64,000 bases of DNA from Manihot esculenta (GCF_001659605.2 NC_035168.2:4334058-4398057); one strand, 5' to 3'. Numbered from the stretch's first letter, positions 46,277-57,401 are shown. Numbers and translations are program-made. Notes: generated by a model not told the origin, from the letters alone.

Positions 46277-48554
46277 TGTAACAGCCCGGAAACCGGTACC
46301 CCTCTGTAACGGTCCGAACCGCCACGGCGCTAGGATCCAGATCGGCTTAAGGCCGCCGGGACCCGTAGCAAGCCTAGCCTGAACTCTATGGACCTGATAA
46401 ATTCCATACATGATCAAACATACACAACAATCCTGTAAAACTATCAGGCTCAACTATGACCACTCAGATATACAAATCTGACACAGCCCTCAGGGCCTAC
46501 ACCAGTGACAACTGTTCGCTGTGAGTCAAGAGATTGAAACCCTTTCTTCTCTCAGCTTCGGGGTCAAGGGATTGAAACCCTTTCTTCCCTCCTGGTCTGT
46601 GTCTGGGTCAAGGGATTGGCACCCTTTCTTCCCACACAGCCTGATTCTGGGTCAAGGGATTGGAACCCTTTCTTCCCAAACTCCTGTCACTGGAGTCTCA
46701 CAAAACATCCCATACATTAGCCTGACTCAACACATTTCTCATCAAGAAGCGTAAAACAGGATTCATGTACAAAGGGATAAAACATACACTAGGGCAAAGC
46801 ACGACTCTATCCATTACATGACATTACTTATCTATACATTCATTACTTTACAATGTTTCTGTAAATTACCACTATTCTATTACTTACATAATCACAACCT
46901 GAGCCATAACTTTACTCTTTACTCTTGCTGCCTCTGACTTCCCATAGCTAACTCTGATCCTGCAAAACTGGAGTTACGGGAAAGGGATGAGCTAACAAGC
47001 CCAGTGAGTAGAAATCATGAAAACAGTTCATTCATTACATGCTTGTATGAAACGAGCCACAGCACAAACATTTCACATCTCGGATGGGACATGATCTCAA
47101 AACTCCCTCTGTCGGTGCCTGGCCCTTAAGGAACTCAGGTCACTGCATGTCCTAGCGCCCGGCCCCTCCTATGGAGCTCACACAGGTCTTATCTAGACAT
47201 AACAGATCCATGGGCTATTGAAGTCGCCTTGGTCCAATCCCCATCAACAGTAAGCAATGCAATGCATCATATTCGTGATTCTAATACAATCACCCTAGTA
47301 CATATCATGAGATCCATGATGCATGAAATATGCTAAAAGCATGTAAGTTCTCATCATAAAAGATTAAGTTTAGTTCTACTCACCTCTGACAGACGCTGGA
47401 CTGACTCTGCATCAGCTATCACTGATGGCCTCCTCGGTCCCTCGGGTCCGATCCTACACAGGTGGACTCGAATGAGGTACCAAACACACTCTAAACAACT
47501 CATAAACAACTCTTAACCAACTCCCCAAAAACCCCCTAAAACATCCCAGAACAGGGCACCTTCGGCGGCCGAACCCCCTCTCCAGAGACGAACCTCGGGT
47601 ACTTTCGGCGGCACCTTCGGCCGCCGAATGTCCCCTCCAGAGCCGAAAGTCAAAACTTTCGGGGGCAAGCTTAAGCAAGCTTAGGCAGCCGAAGCCACCT
47701 CCTCACATGTTCGGCGGCCGAACCTTCCTTCGGCTGTCGAACCTGAGTTCCTCCAGAACTCAGCTTCGTGCACAACCAAGGCTCTCAAATCTCCAAACTC
47801 CCAAAACATGCAAAGCGCAACTCCTCAACATATATATACTCTAGTACATGCACAAAGGTCCAAAATTACCTTAAAACCCCAACAAACAACATAAAACAAC
47901 ACATATACATGTTTTCACCAATAAATCACCAAAAACCCTAAACATGCATCTCTACCCATAACTTCCATAAACTCACTTAAAACTTCATAAACACTAAGGA
48001 TCTACACGTACCTCTTGAAGAACAAGAGTTAGTGTGACCCCAAACGTACAGATATGGAGATCCAAGCTCTACAAGGCTCAAAGCTTCCACCCTTTGCTCT
48101 TTTGCTCAAAAGCTTCAAAACCCACAACAAACTCATGAAAACCTTGAAAGATTTGAAGGAAAACTATGAAAACCATCCAAGGAGAACAAGAACTCACCTC
48201 TGGTAGTGAAAGGGAAGCAAACCTATCCATTTCACCGACTGAGGGTCCTTTATAGCTGGCTGACCGCCTCTCCTTCGGCGGCCTAACCTGCATGCAAAAC
48301 CATGCAACGTTCGGTAGCCGAACTTGGAGTTTCGGAAGCCAAACCTAAGGCACTTTCGGCGGTTGAACTTGGCCAAAGCCTCCTTGGTTAAACTCTAATC
48401 CTTTGCATTCAAAACCATTAAAAACACTTAACAACATTCTGAAAACCTTTCTCTTACCCTTCTAGAAACCTCCGACATCCTCGAATTCCAGATTCCAACG
48501 GAGATTCCGCCGGAAAGTCAGAATTCTGATGCCGGCGTCTAGCCGAGTATTACA
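46277..48554 (-). mobile_element. Chromovirus-type solo LTR (2278 bp) inside the LINE
   Basis: Starts tgtaacagcccgg and ends gagtattaca, in minus orientation. Flanks are actac (46272-46276) and accac (48555-48559); the unoccupied duplicate of the site at 48811-48815 reads accac, so the left copy has mutated. It contains ggcggccgaa palindromes (47560-47740, weaker at 48265-48370) and its own tandem array. Its right-related terminus appears extended: tgtaac-ccg occurs at 46277 and again at 46305. Confidence 0.92.
46522..46677. repeat. Four-unit tandem array inside the solo LTR
   Basis: The word ggtcaagggattg followed by (a)accctttcttc recurs four times at about 40-45 bp spacing. The sequence is unlike the arrays in the other two LTRs. 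Confidence 0.88.
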
Positions 48555-48559
48555 ACCAC

Positions 48560-49188
48560 ATTACAAAGAGCAATGGGACGGAGATCAGTCATAGCTTCAG
48601 ACGTTGTTTTTTTAGGGATAAGAACAATACCTGTATTATTCAGAGAAGTTGGAAAGTTACCAGAATGCAGCATATTAATACAGTTCAAAAGCTAAAATAC
48701 AGTTATCTTGGATATGACGCCCTGACACAAATGCACTCTGATTATCAGTAATAATAGATGGCAACCATTCGCGAAGTCGATTAACAATCATCTTCGTCAT
48801 AATTTTGAACACCACATTACAAAGAGCAATGGGACGGAGATCAGTCATAGCTTCAGACGTTATTTTTTTAGGGATAAGAACAATACCTGTATTATTCAGA
48901 GAAGTTGAAAAGTTACCATAATGCAACATATTAATACAGTAGGATGAAACCGACTCAGCAATAAGATCCCAACAAGCTTGATAGAAACCCTGATTAAATC
49001 CATCCATCCCAGGTGACTTGTCTAGCTTCATAGAAAAAATAGCCTGCTTAACCTCTTCTTTCGTATATTCCGCCATTAAGCTCGCATTCATAGCATCAGC
49101 AATAAGGTGAGGAATTTTCGAAACAACATCATTAGCATCACAATCTCCAGCAGTAAATAACTGTTAAAAATAATTTACCATTATCTCT
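48560..49188 (-). pseudogene. LINE ORF2: reverse transcriptase, N-terminal part
   Basis: The minus strand reads EEVKQAIFSMKLDKSPGMDG, then GIVLIPKK, DLRPIALCNVVFKIMTK and NQSAFVSGRHIQDN, the conserved opening motifs of L1 reverse transcriptase. The 256-bp duplication repeats part of this segment and shifts the frame. Confidence 0.88.
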
Positions 49189-50346
49189 TGTAAACCCGAA
49201 TCCCAAGTGCACCAGACCCATGATCATTTTGCAAGGAACCAATTCTATTCTTTTTATTACTGATAGAAGCTGCACGATGGAAAAAATGGGTATTGCGATC
49301 AACATTAACAAGCCAAAATTCCTTAGCTCTTTGTTTCCAGTAAAGTTCACGAAGTGATAGAAGCTCATGGAATTGATTTTTGGCAGCAAGGAAAGAAAGC
49401 ATATCACCTGCATCTCGAGAATCCCGAAAATTACCCATGGTAGCAAGACACTGAACCATCTCAGCTTTATGCAATTGTTGAAGCTCTTTGCCCCAAACGG
49501 ACAAGATATCCCCACAATCAGAAAGTCTTGAAACTAAATCAACACCCATAGAGCTCAGCCAATAATCCGTAATCAAATCTCTACACCCTTGTTCCCGAAT
49601 CCAAGAGTTTTCAAACCAGAATCTGTGAGCTTGCTTTCTAGGAACCATGCATCCGACCTCCAAAAAAATTGGAAGATGATCAGAAGAGGTGAATTCAAGA
49701 ACAGCAGCACGCGCAAATGGAAAGCGCACCCGCCATAATTCGGAGACAAGAATGCAAGCTTTTCCTCTATCAAATTACCACTCTCCCTACCATGTTCCCA
49801 AGTGAAACCATAACCATCCATTTTAAAATCAAACAAGCCCGCCTCAGCCACAACATTCTGAAAACCACGTAAAAGATGAGCAGGTTGGGCTCGATTGACC
49901 GCCTCTTTTCTCCGAGCTTGCAAGAATGTCATTAAAATCTCCCATGCAAACCCATGGTAGGTCACTATGAGAAGCTAAAGTTCTTAAGAGCTACCAAGAA
50001 TGAGAACGATGAGCACGATTTGTTTCACCATAAAACCGGTTAATCTCCAGGTACCAATAGAATCGACCTCCACTTTTACATCAACATAACAAGGAGAGAA
50101 CCCAATTAAATCTACTCTTTTAGCAGCTTTCCATAGTAAAGCAAGACCACCTTAATGACCCACACAATCCATAGAAAAGAAACCATCATAAAATAATAAA
50201 CTCTTTATTTCTTCAATTTTATTGGAAAGACATAGTGTTTCAATTAAAAAGATAAATATCGGCCTCTTAACCCTAACTAGCTCCTGGAGGGCCTGAACTG
50301 CTCATGGGTTGCCAAGCCCACGACAGTTCCAACTTATACAACTCAT
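49189..50346 (-). pseudogene. LINE ORF2: endonuclease domain and linker
   Basis: The frame starts at the ATG at 50346 with ISWNCRGLGNP, the opening of the apurinic-endonuclease-like domain that nicks target DNA. A stop follows at once (CGA-type codon changed to TGA). Later come WRLTGFYGE (50040), WVCMGDFNDI (49960-49920) and SDHLPIFLEV (49680), the catalytic GDFN and SDH motifs. The linker to the reverse transcriptase is partly open (49729-49181). Several stops and frameshifts are present. Confidence 0.85.
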
Positions 50347-51438
50347 TGATCTCGGCGGGTCTGATGAACAAAACCCGCCGCTATATCGTTCTTTGAGATC
50401 ATGGAATCAGTCTGTGTAGAAGACTCAGAATTAGGCCCAACAAATCCATCCTCTTGGCAAACCCGTTTCCACTTTGGGTCAATCACTGTAAGCCCATCGT
50501 CCCCCTTAGCTTGAGTATCCATAATATCAGTTGCCGTAGGATCATTCTCATTAATGTGCTGATTCATATCGTGATTCATGGCACTAGAAAAGGGATTATT
50601 CAAATTCAAATTTGAAATGCCAGGATTCCTGTTACGAGACGCCGACCCCTCTTCCATCACCGCACCACCTGCTTGCAGCCACCGCGCTCCAATATTATTC
50701 TGACCTCTTCGTTTGGTAGCACGTAGTTCAGGACCATACCTGCGGACTACAGGCTTGTTCTTGTGATTCAACTGCTTAGGATAAAATCTTTCCGTGTTCC
50801 CCAGAAAACCACAAACATAGCAGAAATTCAGAAGATTCTCATATTGAAACGTAATAGAGGACCAAGCCCCTTTCTCCTGTCGAATCCGTGTGCCAGTAAT
50901 AATAGCAGTACGAACATACTTCTTGATACAAATTCTCATGTAGGAATTCCAACCACTTGCAAAGTTATTCACATACGCCTTTATGAACTCTCCTAAGGAA
51001 TCGCCAAGGCGCTTTAACACTGCATCTGAACAGAAACCAGATGGTAACTCGTGAATCTGTACCCATAATTGAACATGATGCAAGGGAACATCCAACGGGC
51101 TACCATGATTACCAAATCTGTCAAACAATAGCAAGTGATTCCCAAAGGTGCATGGGCTCATCTCTAAAGCGTCCTCCAAGTCAACCTCATGGTAGAATCG
51201 AAAAACATAAACTCTAGCAATTTCCTCGAACACCGTAACACCATGATGAGGCTGCCATAGATGAGCAAGGGAATATTGCATGGCATCAAAATTTATTGAT
51301 TTATTCGTGAGAAAACGTCCCACTAGACAGCGACAAATCTCCAGGTTCAGTATTCAAAAGACCCTCTTCAAACACCAAACTCTCCTCCTCGTCACCATCC
51401 ACAATCAAGCCAGCCATCTCCGCCAGTAATATTGTCAT
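50343..51438 (-). pseudogene. LINE ORF1: RNA-binding protein with DUF4283-like and zinc-knuckle domains
   Basis: Open from 51323 to the stop at 50343 (326 aa); the likely original ATG is at 51438, in another frame, with a one-base frameshift near 51330. The first two thirds resemble the DUF4283 domain of plant LINE and retroelement proteins (PLDVPLHHVQLWVQIHELP). A zinc-knuckle-like CYVCGFLGNTERFYPK follows, in which the expected His and last Cys are altered. ORF1 proteins coat the LINE RNA. Its stop codon overlaps the ORF2 start (ATGA, 50346-50343). Confidence 0.85.
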
Positions 51439-51634
51439 TGACTGTCATAGAAATCAAGAAAAAAAGACGAAACACAATGATAGGGTTGATCTACTTGTAC
51501 AAGACAAGACGACAAGGGAATAAATCCACTTCAAAAGTCCACTTTTATTTTTCTAGGAAACGAAGCGTTGAAGAAAGAGAAGAGACGAAGCTTGTGGCGC
51601 TCTCCTTGGAGAGTTTTTAATTAGGGTTCGGCGC
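51439..51634 (-). other. LINE 5' untranslated region
   Basis: About 195 bp between the 5' end of the LINE and its ORF1 start. It begins on the minus strand with a gccgaaccctaatt word after the target duplication. The presence of this leader suggests a full-length insertion. Confidence 0.65.
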
Positions 51635-51909
51635 TTCCATCCATAGTTAAACATTGAGAAATAACATTCACATGACTTGTGATAAGCATTATGAGTTTTA
51701 TTTTATTTTATGAAACATAATTAACATTTTCCAAAATACAATTTTTTTTATAAATGTTAATAATAAAATATTAAAAAATAATTATATATAATTGTTCAAT
51801 GGCTGAAAAATAAATATAATATTATAAATTAAAAATAATCGTAAATGTAAAAAAATTAAAACTAATGCATCTTGATAAATATTGTTAATTTCATAATCGA
51901 TAATTAAAA

Positions 51910-52304
51910 GGAAAAATTACTACACTTTTATGATATAAAGAAACTTATTAATTAGTTTCTCTATTTTGAAAAATATATTAAAACGTCTGAAACATTTTAA
52001 AAAATTTATTAGTTAGTCTCTCCGTTAATTTTAGCCATTAAATACTTTAGTATTTAGTTCCTATGATTTTGAAAAACTTATTAGCTAGTCTCTCAGTTTT
52101 TTTAAAAAATCTACTAATTAGTCATTTCATATCATGTGTATTTTAGACTTTTTTGTAATATTTAACAGTTAAAATTAACAGATAGACTAACTAATAAGTT
52201 TTTTAAAATATAAAAAATGTTTTAATGCTTAATGCATTTTTCAAAATTGAAAGTCTAATTAATAAATTTTTTCATACCATAGGGATTAAATAGTAATTTT
52301 TTCA
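51910..52304. mobile_element. MITE-like element with long imperfect terminal inverted repeats, copy I
   Basis: About 395 bp. The left end (ggaaaaattactacactttt, tgatataaagaaacttatta) is the imperfect inverse of the right end (aaattttttcatacca, ggattaaatagtaatttttt) over roughly 70 bp. Inner words tagtctctccgttaatttta and acagttaaaattaacagata also pair. No coding capacity. A target duplication was not certain. Confidence 0.6.
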
Positions 52305-53083
52305 ATCATAAAAAGTATTATTATCAAAGTATAGGGGAAACATACCCATTTTGTTTGTTAAAATTTGCTTGATAGTTTTAATATCTAGTGATAGAATTAA
52401 ATAACGTAGCGACAAAACATTTGAATGATATCTCGGTCGTCTATCTATAAAATTTATGATTAGAAGAAAACTATTTAGCGATGGGAATTAGAAGCTCCAA
52501 AAACTTTTCGAAAAATAAGAGACTTTGCCACTGATAAAGCATTGAAACAACAACGTAAACCTGTTTTGCTTGAGCATAAAAGGTCCAATTAGATTCCTCG
52601 GAGCATGCTGAAAAGAAAGGCTGGAAAACAAGTCTAGAGCCGTAAAAGAAGCTGAAGGCAGAAACCAAAAAATTACAGCAGACCATACGGGATAAAAGAC
52701 TCCATGAAGATGGATTCATTAATGAAGAGGTTGAAGCTCAATCCAGAGTATGGCCTAAGCCTAAAGTTTGCAGAAGGAAAAACTAAAATTGAAACCTTAG
52801 CATCTTACTACAGGAAAGAATTAGGACAGAGCCGCTGCCATTTGAAGACAACGTAGGAGTTATAATAGGATGCCCAATAAAACCAAGCTGATGCAGACTG
52901 AAGCACACAACCCTTAGTTCAAGAAGCTTTGAGCCAAGAGGATCCTAGTTTAAAGGCTATCGAACCCAAAACCACTGGTAGAAGGCTTTTAGTTTCCTAT
53001 AAAATACCAAGAAAACATCAGCACACAGAAGGAAAACTAGTCAAACAAGCCAAAAACCACCACCCTTAACTAGCAGATCTACC

Positions 53084-53239
53084 ATGGATTCAATAGACTT
53101 GTGCATGCAGGTGGATCAGAGAAGGAAAAGAAAAGGAGAAGCGGCGGGAACTTTTGCCTTGGTCTTGGAGTCAGTGGACAGAAAAGAGCCATTTACAGAC
53201 CCTGAAGTGCCTCTCCCCACAAAATTGCTTCCAACATGA
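53084..53239 (+). other. Short conserved frame in block R, copy I (51 aa)
   Basis: Begins MDSIDLCMQVDQRRKRKGEA and ends in a tail different from the copy II frame at 61021-61179 because of a small indel. Both copies keep the frame open through their first 40 or so residues. No family was recognised; it may be a fragment of a transposon protein or chance. Confidence 0.3.
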
Positions 53240-53394
53240 ACATTTCTAAAACAGCAGGAGTGTAGGTGATTTACCCACAAGTAGTTTGTATGCGTTCCGT
53301 CTCCTTCCCACTCGAGTGCTTGAGATGGAAATAATCACATTTCAACATTGAAATGGCAATCATCTTAATTTGAAAATGTATCACAGCGCTCGAA

Positions 53395-54609
53395 AAAAAT
53401 TTGAGTTTAATTCAAATTAATTAAAAATAGAGAATTTTTTGATGAAATTGATATTAAAGAATAGTAACAAACAAACCATCTACATTTAAATCAAAAGAGA
53501 TAAAAAAAATTTAACCTTATTAATTCATTGGTGTCTCAAATTTTTAAGTTTTGTTTCATTTCATTTTAAGAAAATAATCCGATCTTAATTTTATTTTAGA
53601 AAAAGTCCCTTTTTTAACTTATTATGGAAACTTTTCTTGCAAAACCTCCTCTCTATCTTTTACTAGACTATTATTAACTTTTAATAAAATTATTTTATTA
53701 TATTTCTTTCAATTTATTATTAATTATATCTTTAGCTTAAATTTTGTTAAATTAATCATTTTATTGGATTAACACAAAAGTTTTAATCAGTCAGTCTATA
53801 TATTTACCAAATGATCATCTTGTTTTCTTTGATTAAATGGGATTATAGTATGAAAAAATAATCAGTACAATAATCTTACCACAAGGAATAGCTTAGGAAC
53901 TTTTTTTCTTTAGAATATCTTTCAATTTATTGATATTAATGTCGTGTTACCATCAATAATTAGGGTTTAAGGAAATTCAGAATTTTATTTTACTTTATGA
54001 ACATAATTAGTATTTTCTAAGATATGAGATTTTTTTATTAATAGTAACAATAAAATATCAAAAAATAATTATATATAAAATTGTTCGATTGCTAAAATGA
54101 AAATATAATATTATAAATTAAAATAATAGTAAATATAAAAAAAAGTTAATATTAATGAATCTCGATAAACATGGTTAATTTCATAATTAATAATTAAAAT
54201 CGTATCATCATCGAAAAGAATTCAAACACGTCCATTTTATTTATTTAGCCGTTAATAAAAAATTAATTAATATAGTGATTAAAGATGTAACTGATATTTG
54301 TAACGTAAAAAAAATTATTTAATAATGAAAAAATATATGATAATTCAATTATAATATGACAATAACTGTGAACATATAGTTCTTGGCAGCTATTTGGCAT
54401 TGAGTGAATTGGGATCTAGGAATATTTTGGAACAAACGACCTTTTTATTTCTTTAAATGGCAAAGCTGGTTTGCACTAAAGAGCTACTCACTTTCTTATG
54501 ATTCTGGAATTCAATACATGGTGGTATGAAACAAATATGTGTAAACATGATTAGCAAGTCCTTGCATCCATATCAAATTTTTAGCTGCCTTATCAATGGG
54601 GGATGATAG
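53395..54609. repeat. AT-rich block A, second copy
   Basis: Aligns with 33540-34450 and 57730-58890 by long shared words (ttaatcagtcagtctatata, ccaaatgatcatcttgtttt, agcttaggaac). It ends in gggggatgatag directly before the duplicated WRC exon. Confidence 0.8.
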
Positions 54610-54924
54610 GATGGTGGTATAAGGAAAGAGGTGACCAGTACCAGTAGCTGGAGGTGCAGCAGGGCAAATGGGGTGGGATGGAGATGCAGCAATCAGAGAC
54701 GTGAAGGCTATGCCTTGTGTGAGCATCACATCAATCACCCGAGGATGAGAGATCGGAAACGACGTTGGAATCCTTCATCAAATGCATCCAGAAGGTGTTG
54801 GGGATCGAAGCAGCAGCAGCAGAGTGGTGGAAAAGATTATGGGGTTGGCAAGAAGAGAGGGAGAAGGATGTTGATGATAAGCACTATACTTGACCGCACA
54901 GTGCCTTTGCTTGCTACTACCTAG
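54610..54924 (+). pseudogene. Duplicated WRC exon 4, internally deleted and frame-broken
   Basis: Begins gatggtggtataaggaaaga like the start of exon 4, then jumps to gtgaccagtaccagtagctg, losing about 85 bp (31989-32073 of the parent). From there it matches the parent to the stop codon with only a handful of changes; three alter residues (HSRM to HPRM, RKRRR to RKRRW, YEV to YGV). The WRC cysteines and His are intact. The deletion puts the exon start out of frame with the WRC part, and exons 1-3 are absent. An ATG at 54631 could start a 97-residue WRC-only frame, but no promoter is evident. Confidence 0.85.
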
Positions 54925-55806
54925 AGATCGAGCAGAGACCCCGGAACATCTCCATGTACATATGCCTCCTCTTTTCTTTTCTTTCGTTTTCTGTTTTTCT
55001 GTTATTTTCTTGGATTAACACAGAAGTTTTTTAATCAGTCAGTCCTTACAGATATATATATATATGTGAAATGATCGTCTTGTTTTCTTTAAAAAATGGG
55101 ATTATAGTATGAAAAAAATAACCAGTACTGGGTTTGTCTAAAGGCAAAACTGGGCTAGGGAGCCCACTGTTAGTGTTGGAAATCTTAGAGGCTATAACTT
55201 CCCCTTAAGATAAAGTCACATGAAGCTTTGCCTGCCAGGTCATTTGTGGCCTCTGTCTAACTTGTTCATACTAATTTCCAGTTCACCACCATTCTTTTCT
55301 ATCTATTTTAGGAAAATAAACTGCCTCTTCAAAAAATAATAGCAATAAGGATCTTTAGAGACAGTTGAAAAAAACCAGAAAAAACTTAACATAACAATGA
55401 GTTATACCTATACAGGAGAAAGAAAACCAAGGAAAACCCAACCTAGCATTGTCATGTTAAGTGAAATAATAATGAACAACCTCGTATATAAATAATAGGT
55501 ACAAAACAATATCCAAGTAAAATTATATATGCTCCAAAAAAGGAAAGAAAACAAGCAAAAATAGACCAAGTTACAACCAGGCCACAAAATTTTTTCGCTA
55601 TGATGGAGTTCCTGCTTGGCAAGGCATCATCCGTCCAACTCACCTTTCTGTGAGCATGTTGAATACGAAAGGTAAGAAAGACTTTAGACAAGCTAACGAT
55701 AGAATTGTGCACCGTGGAGAGCCATTTATTTTGGGACAAGACCAAAAAAACCTTAATAAAATAATCAAATATCAAAAAACACCATGTGACGAAGAGCTAG
55801 AATACT
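54925..55806. repeat. Downstream block D, copy II (left part)
   Basis: Near-identical to 32369-33120, except that it retains about 145 bp missing there. It includes the minus-strand LINE RNase H fragment: frames read LSQNKWLSTVHNSIVSLSKV, FRIQHAHRKV and KKFCGLVVTWSIFACF (about 55740-55545). It is cut at 55806 by the next element. Confidence 0.85.
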
Positions 55807-57401
55807 TGATAGCGGTTGTCGAAACCGTAAAAAATAAACCTATTATCAATCAACAAAATAGTTTGTAGATAGTGGTAATAGGGTCGAATCACAGGGATTT
55901 GACACTAAAGATTTTCCTAATTATGATTTGGACAAATAAATAAAAAAAAATAAATAAAAGGATAGGGTTTATTTTAATGATAATGAATTAAAACTAAATA
56001 GTAAGAGAAAGCAATAATTTAAAAAGATGAGTAAATGAAAAGCTCTAGTTGAAGTATGGATTTATTTCAGTTGTTTAGAATTGATCATTGATTATTTGAT
56101 ACTTCTATTTATTTCAATAAATTAGTTTAGATTGTGGAAAGAGCTTTTCACAACTAAATTTCTCTTTAGTTTTAGTTCGAGTAGGAAACGTTCGCTAATC
56201 AAACACTAGTTAATAAGTTGTCAAGAAACGTCCTTGGGGTTTTTTACTTTTCAACGGTTAACTGCATTAAGACTTAGAGAAACCTAATTCTAACCTAGCC
56301 AATCGCGTGGTCAAGTTTAGATTATGCAACCAAATGTGCTTTTGTTCAAACAATCTAAACAATTACGGACCTAAATTATTTAAACTAACAATATATTACT
56401 TATGCAATTAAAAGTAACAGGCCTTAATTGATTCTAGTAGCTTTTAACCTTGCCAACCGCGTGGTCAAGTTTAGATTATGCAACCAAGTGTGCTTGTGTT
56501 CAAACAATCTAAACAATTACGAACCTAAATTATTTAAACTAACAATATATTACTTATGCAATTAAAAGCAACCGGTCTTAATTGATTCTAGTAGCAAAAC
56601 AATAATAGCATGAAGAACAAGTTGCATAAATATTGAAAAATAGAAGCTTAACAATTGAGTTTTAAATCTCTCAATTCATCACCAAACTGAAATTTTCCAA
56701 CTTCAACTAGAAAAGAAGATGTTTAGCCACTCATAGTGGACCAAAAAATACAAAAAGAGAAAGAAGAAAAGTAGAAAAGAGACCGTTGTGTTGCTGCTGA
56801 AGTTCTGTCGAAATTTCGATGCCCTCTTGCTGGTTTGTGGCTGTCTCCTTTTATAGGTGAAGAGTACTAGTCCAATTAGGATTTGGAATCCTAATTTGAC
56901 TTGGTCTTTTATAGTCTTTTATTCCTTCTTTACTTTTATATTTAATCATGAATAAATCTTTTTCTTGGAGAAAGTCTTTCTTGGGAGTGACTCTTGGAAA
57001 TGTCATAAGATTGGTCTTGTGGTGTTTGAAGTAAGATAGGACTCCAACATTTTTGAAATTCTGATTTTTCCTTCTTCCTGCACTGCTGTCCTTATCTGCG
57101 TCAGTTTGATTTGGGCAGTTGATTTGGGCAAATCGCTTGCCCAAATCATTTCTGTGAGTCACTTCCAGATTTCTGCTTCAACCTTCTGCTTCAGTTTTCT
57201 GCGGGCGATTTGGCCAAATCACTTCGGCCAAATTAATTTCCCAGCTTTTTCTGTAAATTTTCTCCAAGTTTCAATTTTTCTTCAAGTTTTCAGTTTTCTC
57301 ATTTTCTGTAAAAATATCATAAAAATATGAATTAAACTAGAAAAATGCATATTTAAACAGTAATAATGATAATAAAAATGTGGCTAAATTATGCTCGATC
57401 A
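55807..57401. mobile_element. Non-coding LTR-like element (1595 bp), likely solo LTR
   Basis: Begins tgatagcggttgtcg and ends gctcgatca, giving TG..CA ends with 4-bp inverted termini tgat/atca. Flanks are atact (55802-55806) and atacc (57402-57406). The unoccupied site exists in copy I (33116-33120, atact), so both borders are certain. It carries aatagggtcgaatcacaggg, a motif I associate with plant retroelement LTRs, and a 154-bp internal tandem duplication. No protein domain was found on either strand. The family is unknown. Confidence 0.75.
56291..56598. repeat. Tandem duplication, 2 x 154 bp, inside the LTR-like element
   Basis: Units start at 56291 and 56445 with taacct(a/t)gccaa(t/c)cgcgtgg and share gtttagattatgcaaccaa, aacaatctaaacaattacg and caatatattacttatgcaat. 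Fewer than ten differences are visible. Confidence 0.9.

Larger units (their letters stand above)
46145..48939. repeat. 256-bp tandem duplication in the LINE, first unit split by a solo LTR
   Basis: Unit 2 is 48684-48939. Unit 1 is 46145-46276 joined to 48560-48683, exactly 256 bp once the solo LTR and one target copy are removed. Both start ttcaaaagctaaaatacag and end catattaatacag. About six differences are visible by eye. Since 256 is not a multiple of three, the reverse transcriptase frame is broken. Confidence 0.9.
35597..51634 (-). mobile_element. Full-length L1-type LINE, interrupted by a chromovirus and a solo LTR
   Basis: A minus-strand non-LTR retrotransposon with a poly-A tail (plus-strand poly-T 35595-35609), ORF2 and ORF1 in order, and a 5' leader ending near 51634. 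It is framed by a 14-bp target duplication, ttccatccatagtt (35583-35596 and 51635-51648). The uninterrupted site is preserved in the paralogous copy at 59537-59550. Two LTR elements are nested in it (37141-45275 and 46277-48554). Without them and a 256-bp internal duplication the LINE is about 5.4 kb, the usual plant L1 size. Stops, frameshifts and the duplication make it inactive. Confidence 0.93.
51635..53394. repeat. Blocks B (end) and R, copy I (paralogous to 59537-61260)
   Basis: Resumes the match broken at 35596: aaacattgagaaataacatt, the MITE at 51910, and a less AT-rich segment R (52440-53360) that matches 60330-61260 closely. R in copy I lacks 48 bp that copy II has near 60679-60727. 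Frames in R are short and not recognised. Confidence 0.85.

Noticed and set aside
46305..48554. Alternative left end of the second solo LTR at 46305
   Set aside because: Its flank (ccctc) does not match the right flank, whereas the end at 46277 gives actac/accac and agrees with the empty site.
54631..54924. Second functional WRC gene
   Set aside because: No exons 1-3, an 85-bp deletion in the exon, a broken frame at the exon start, and no promoter signal.
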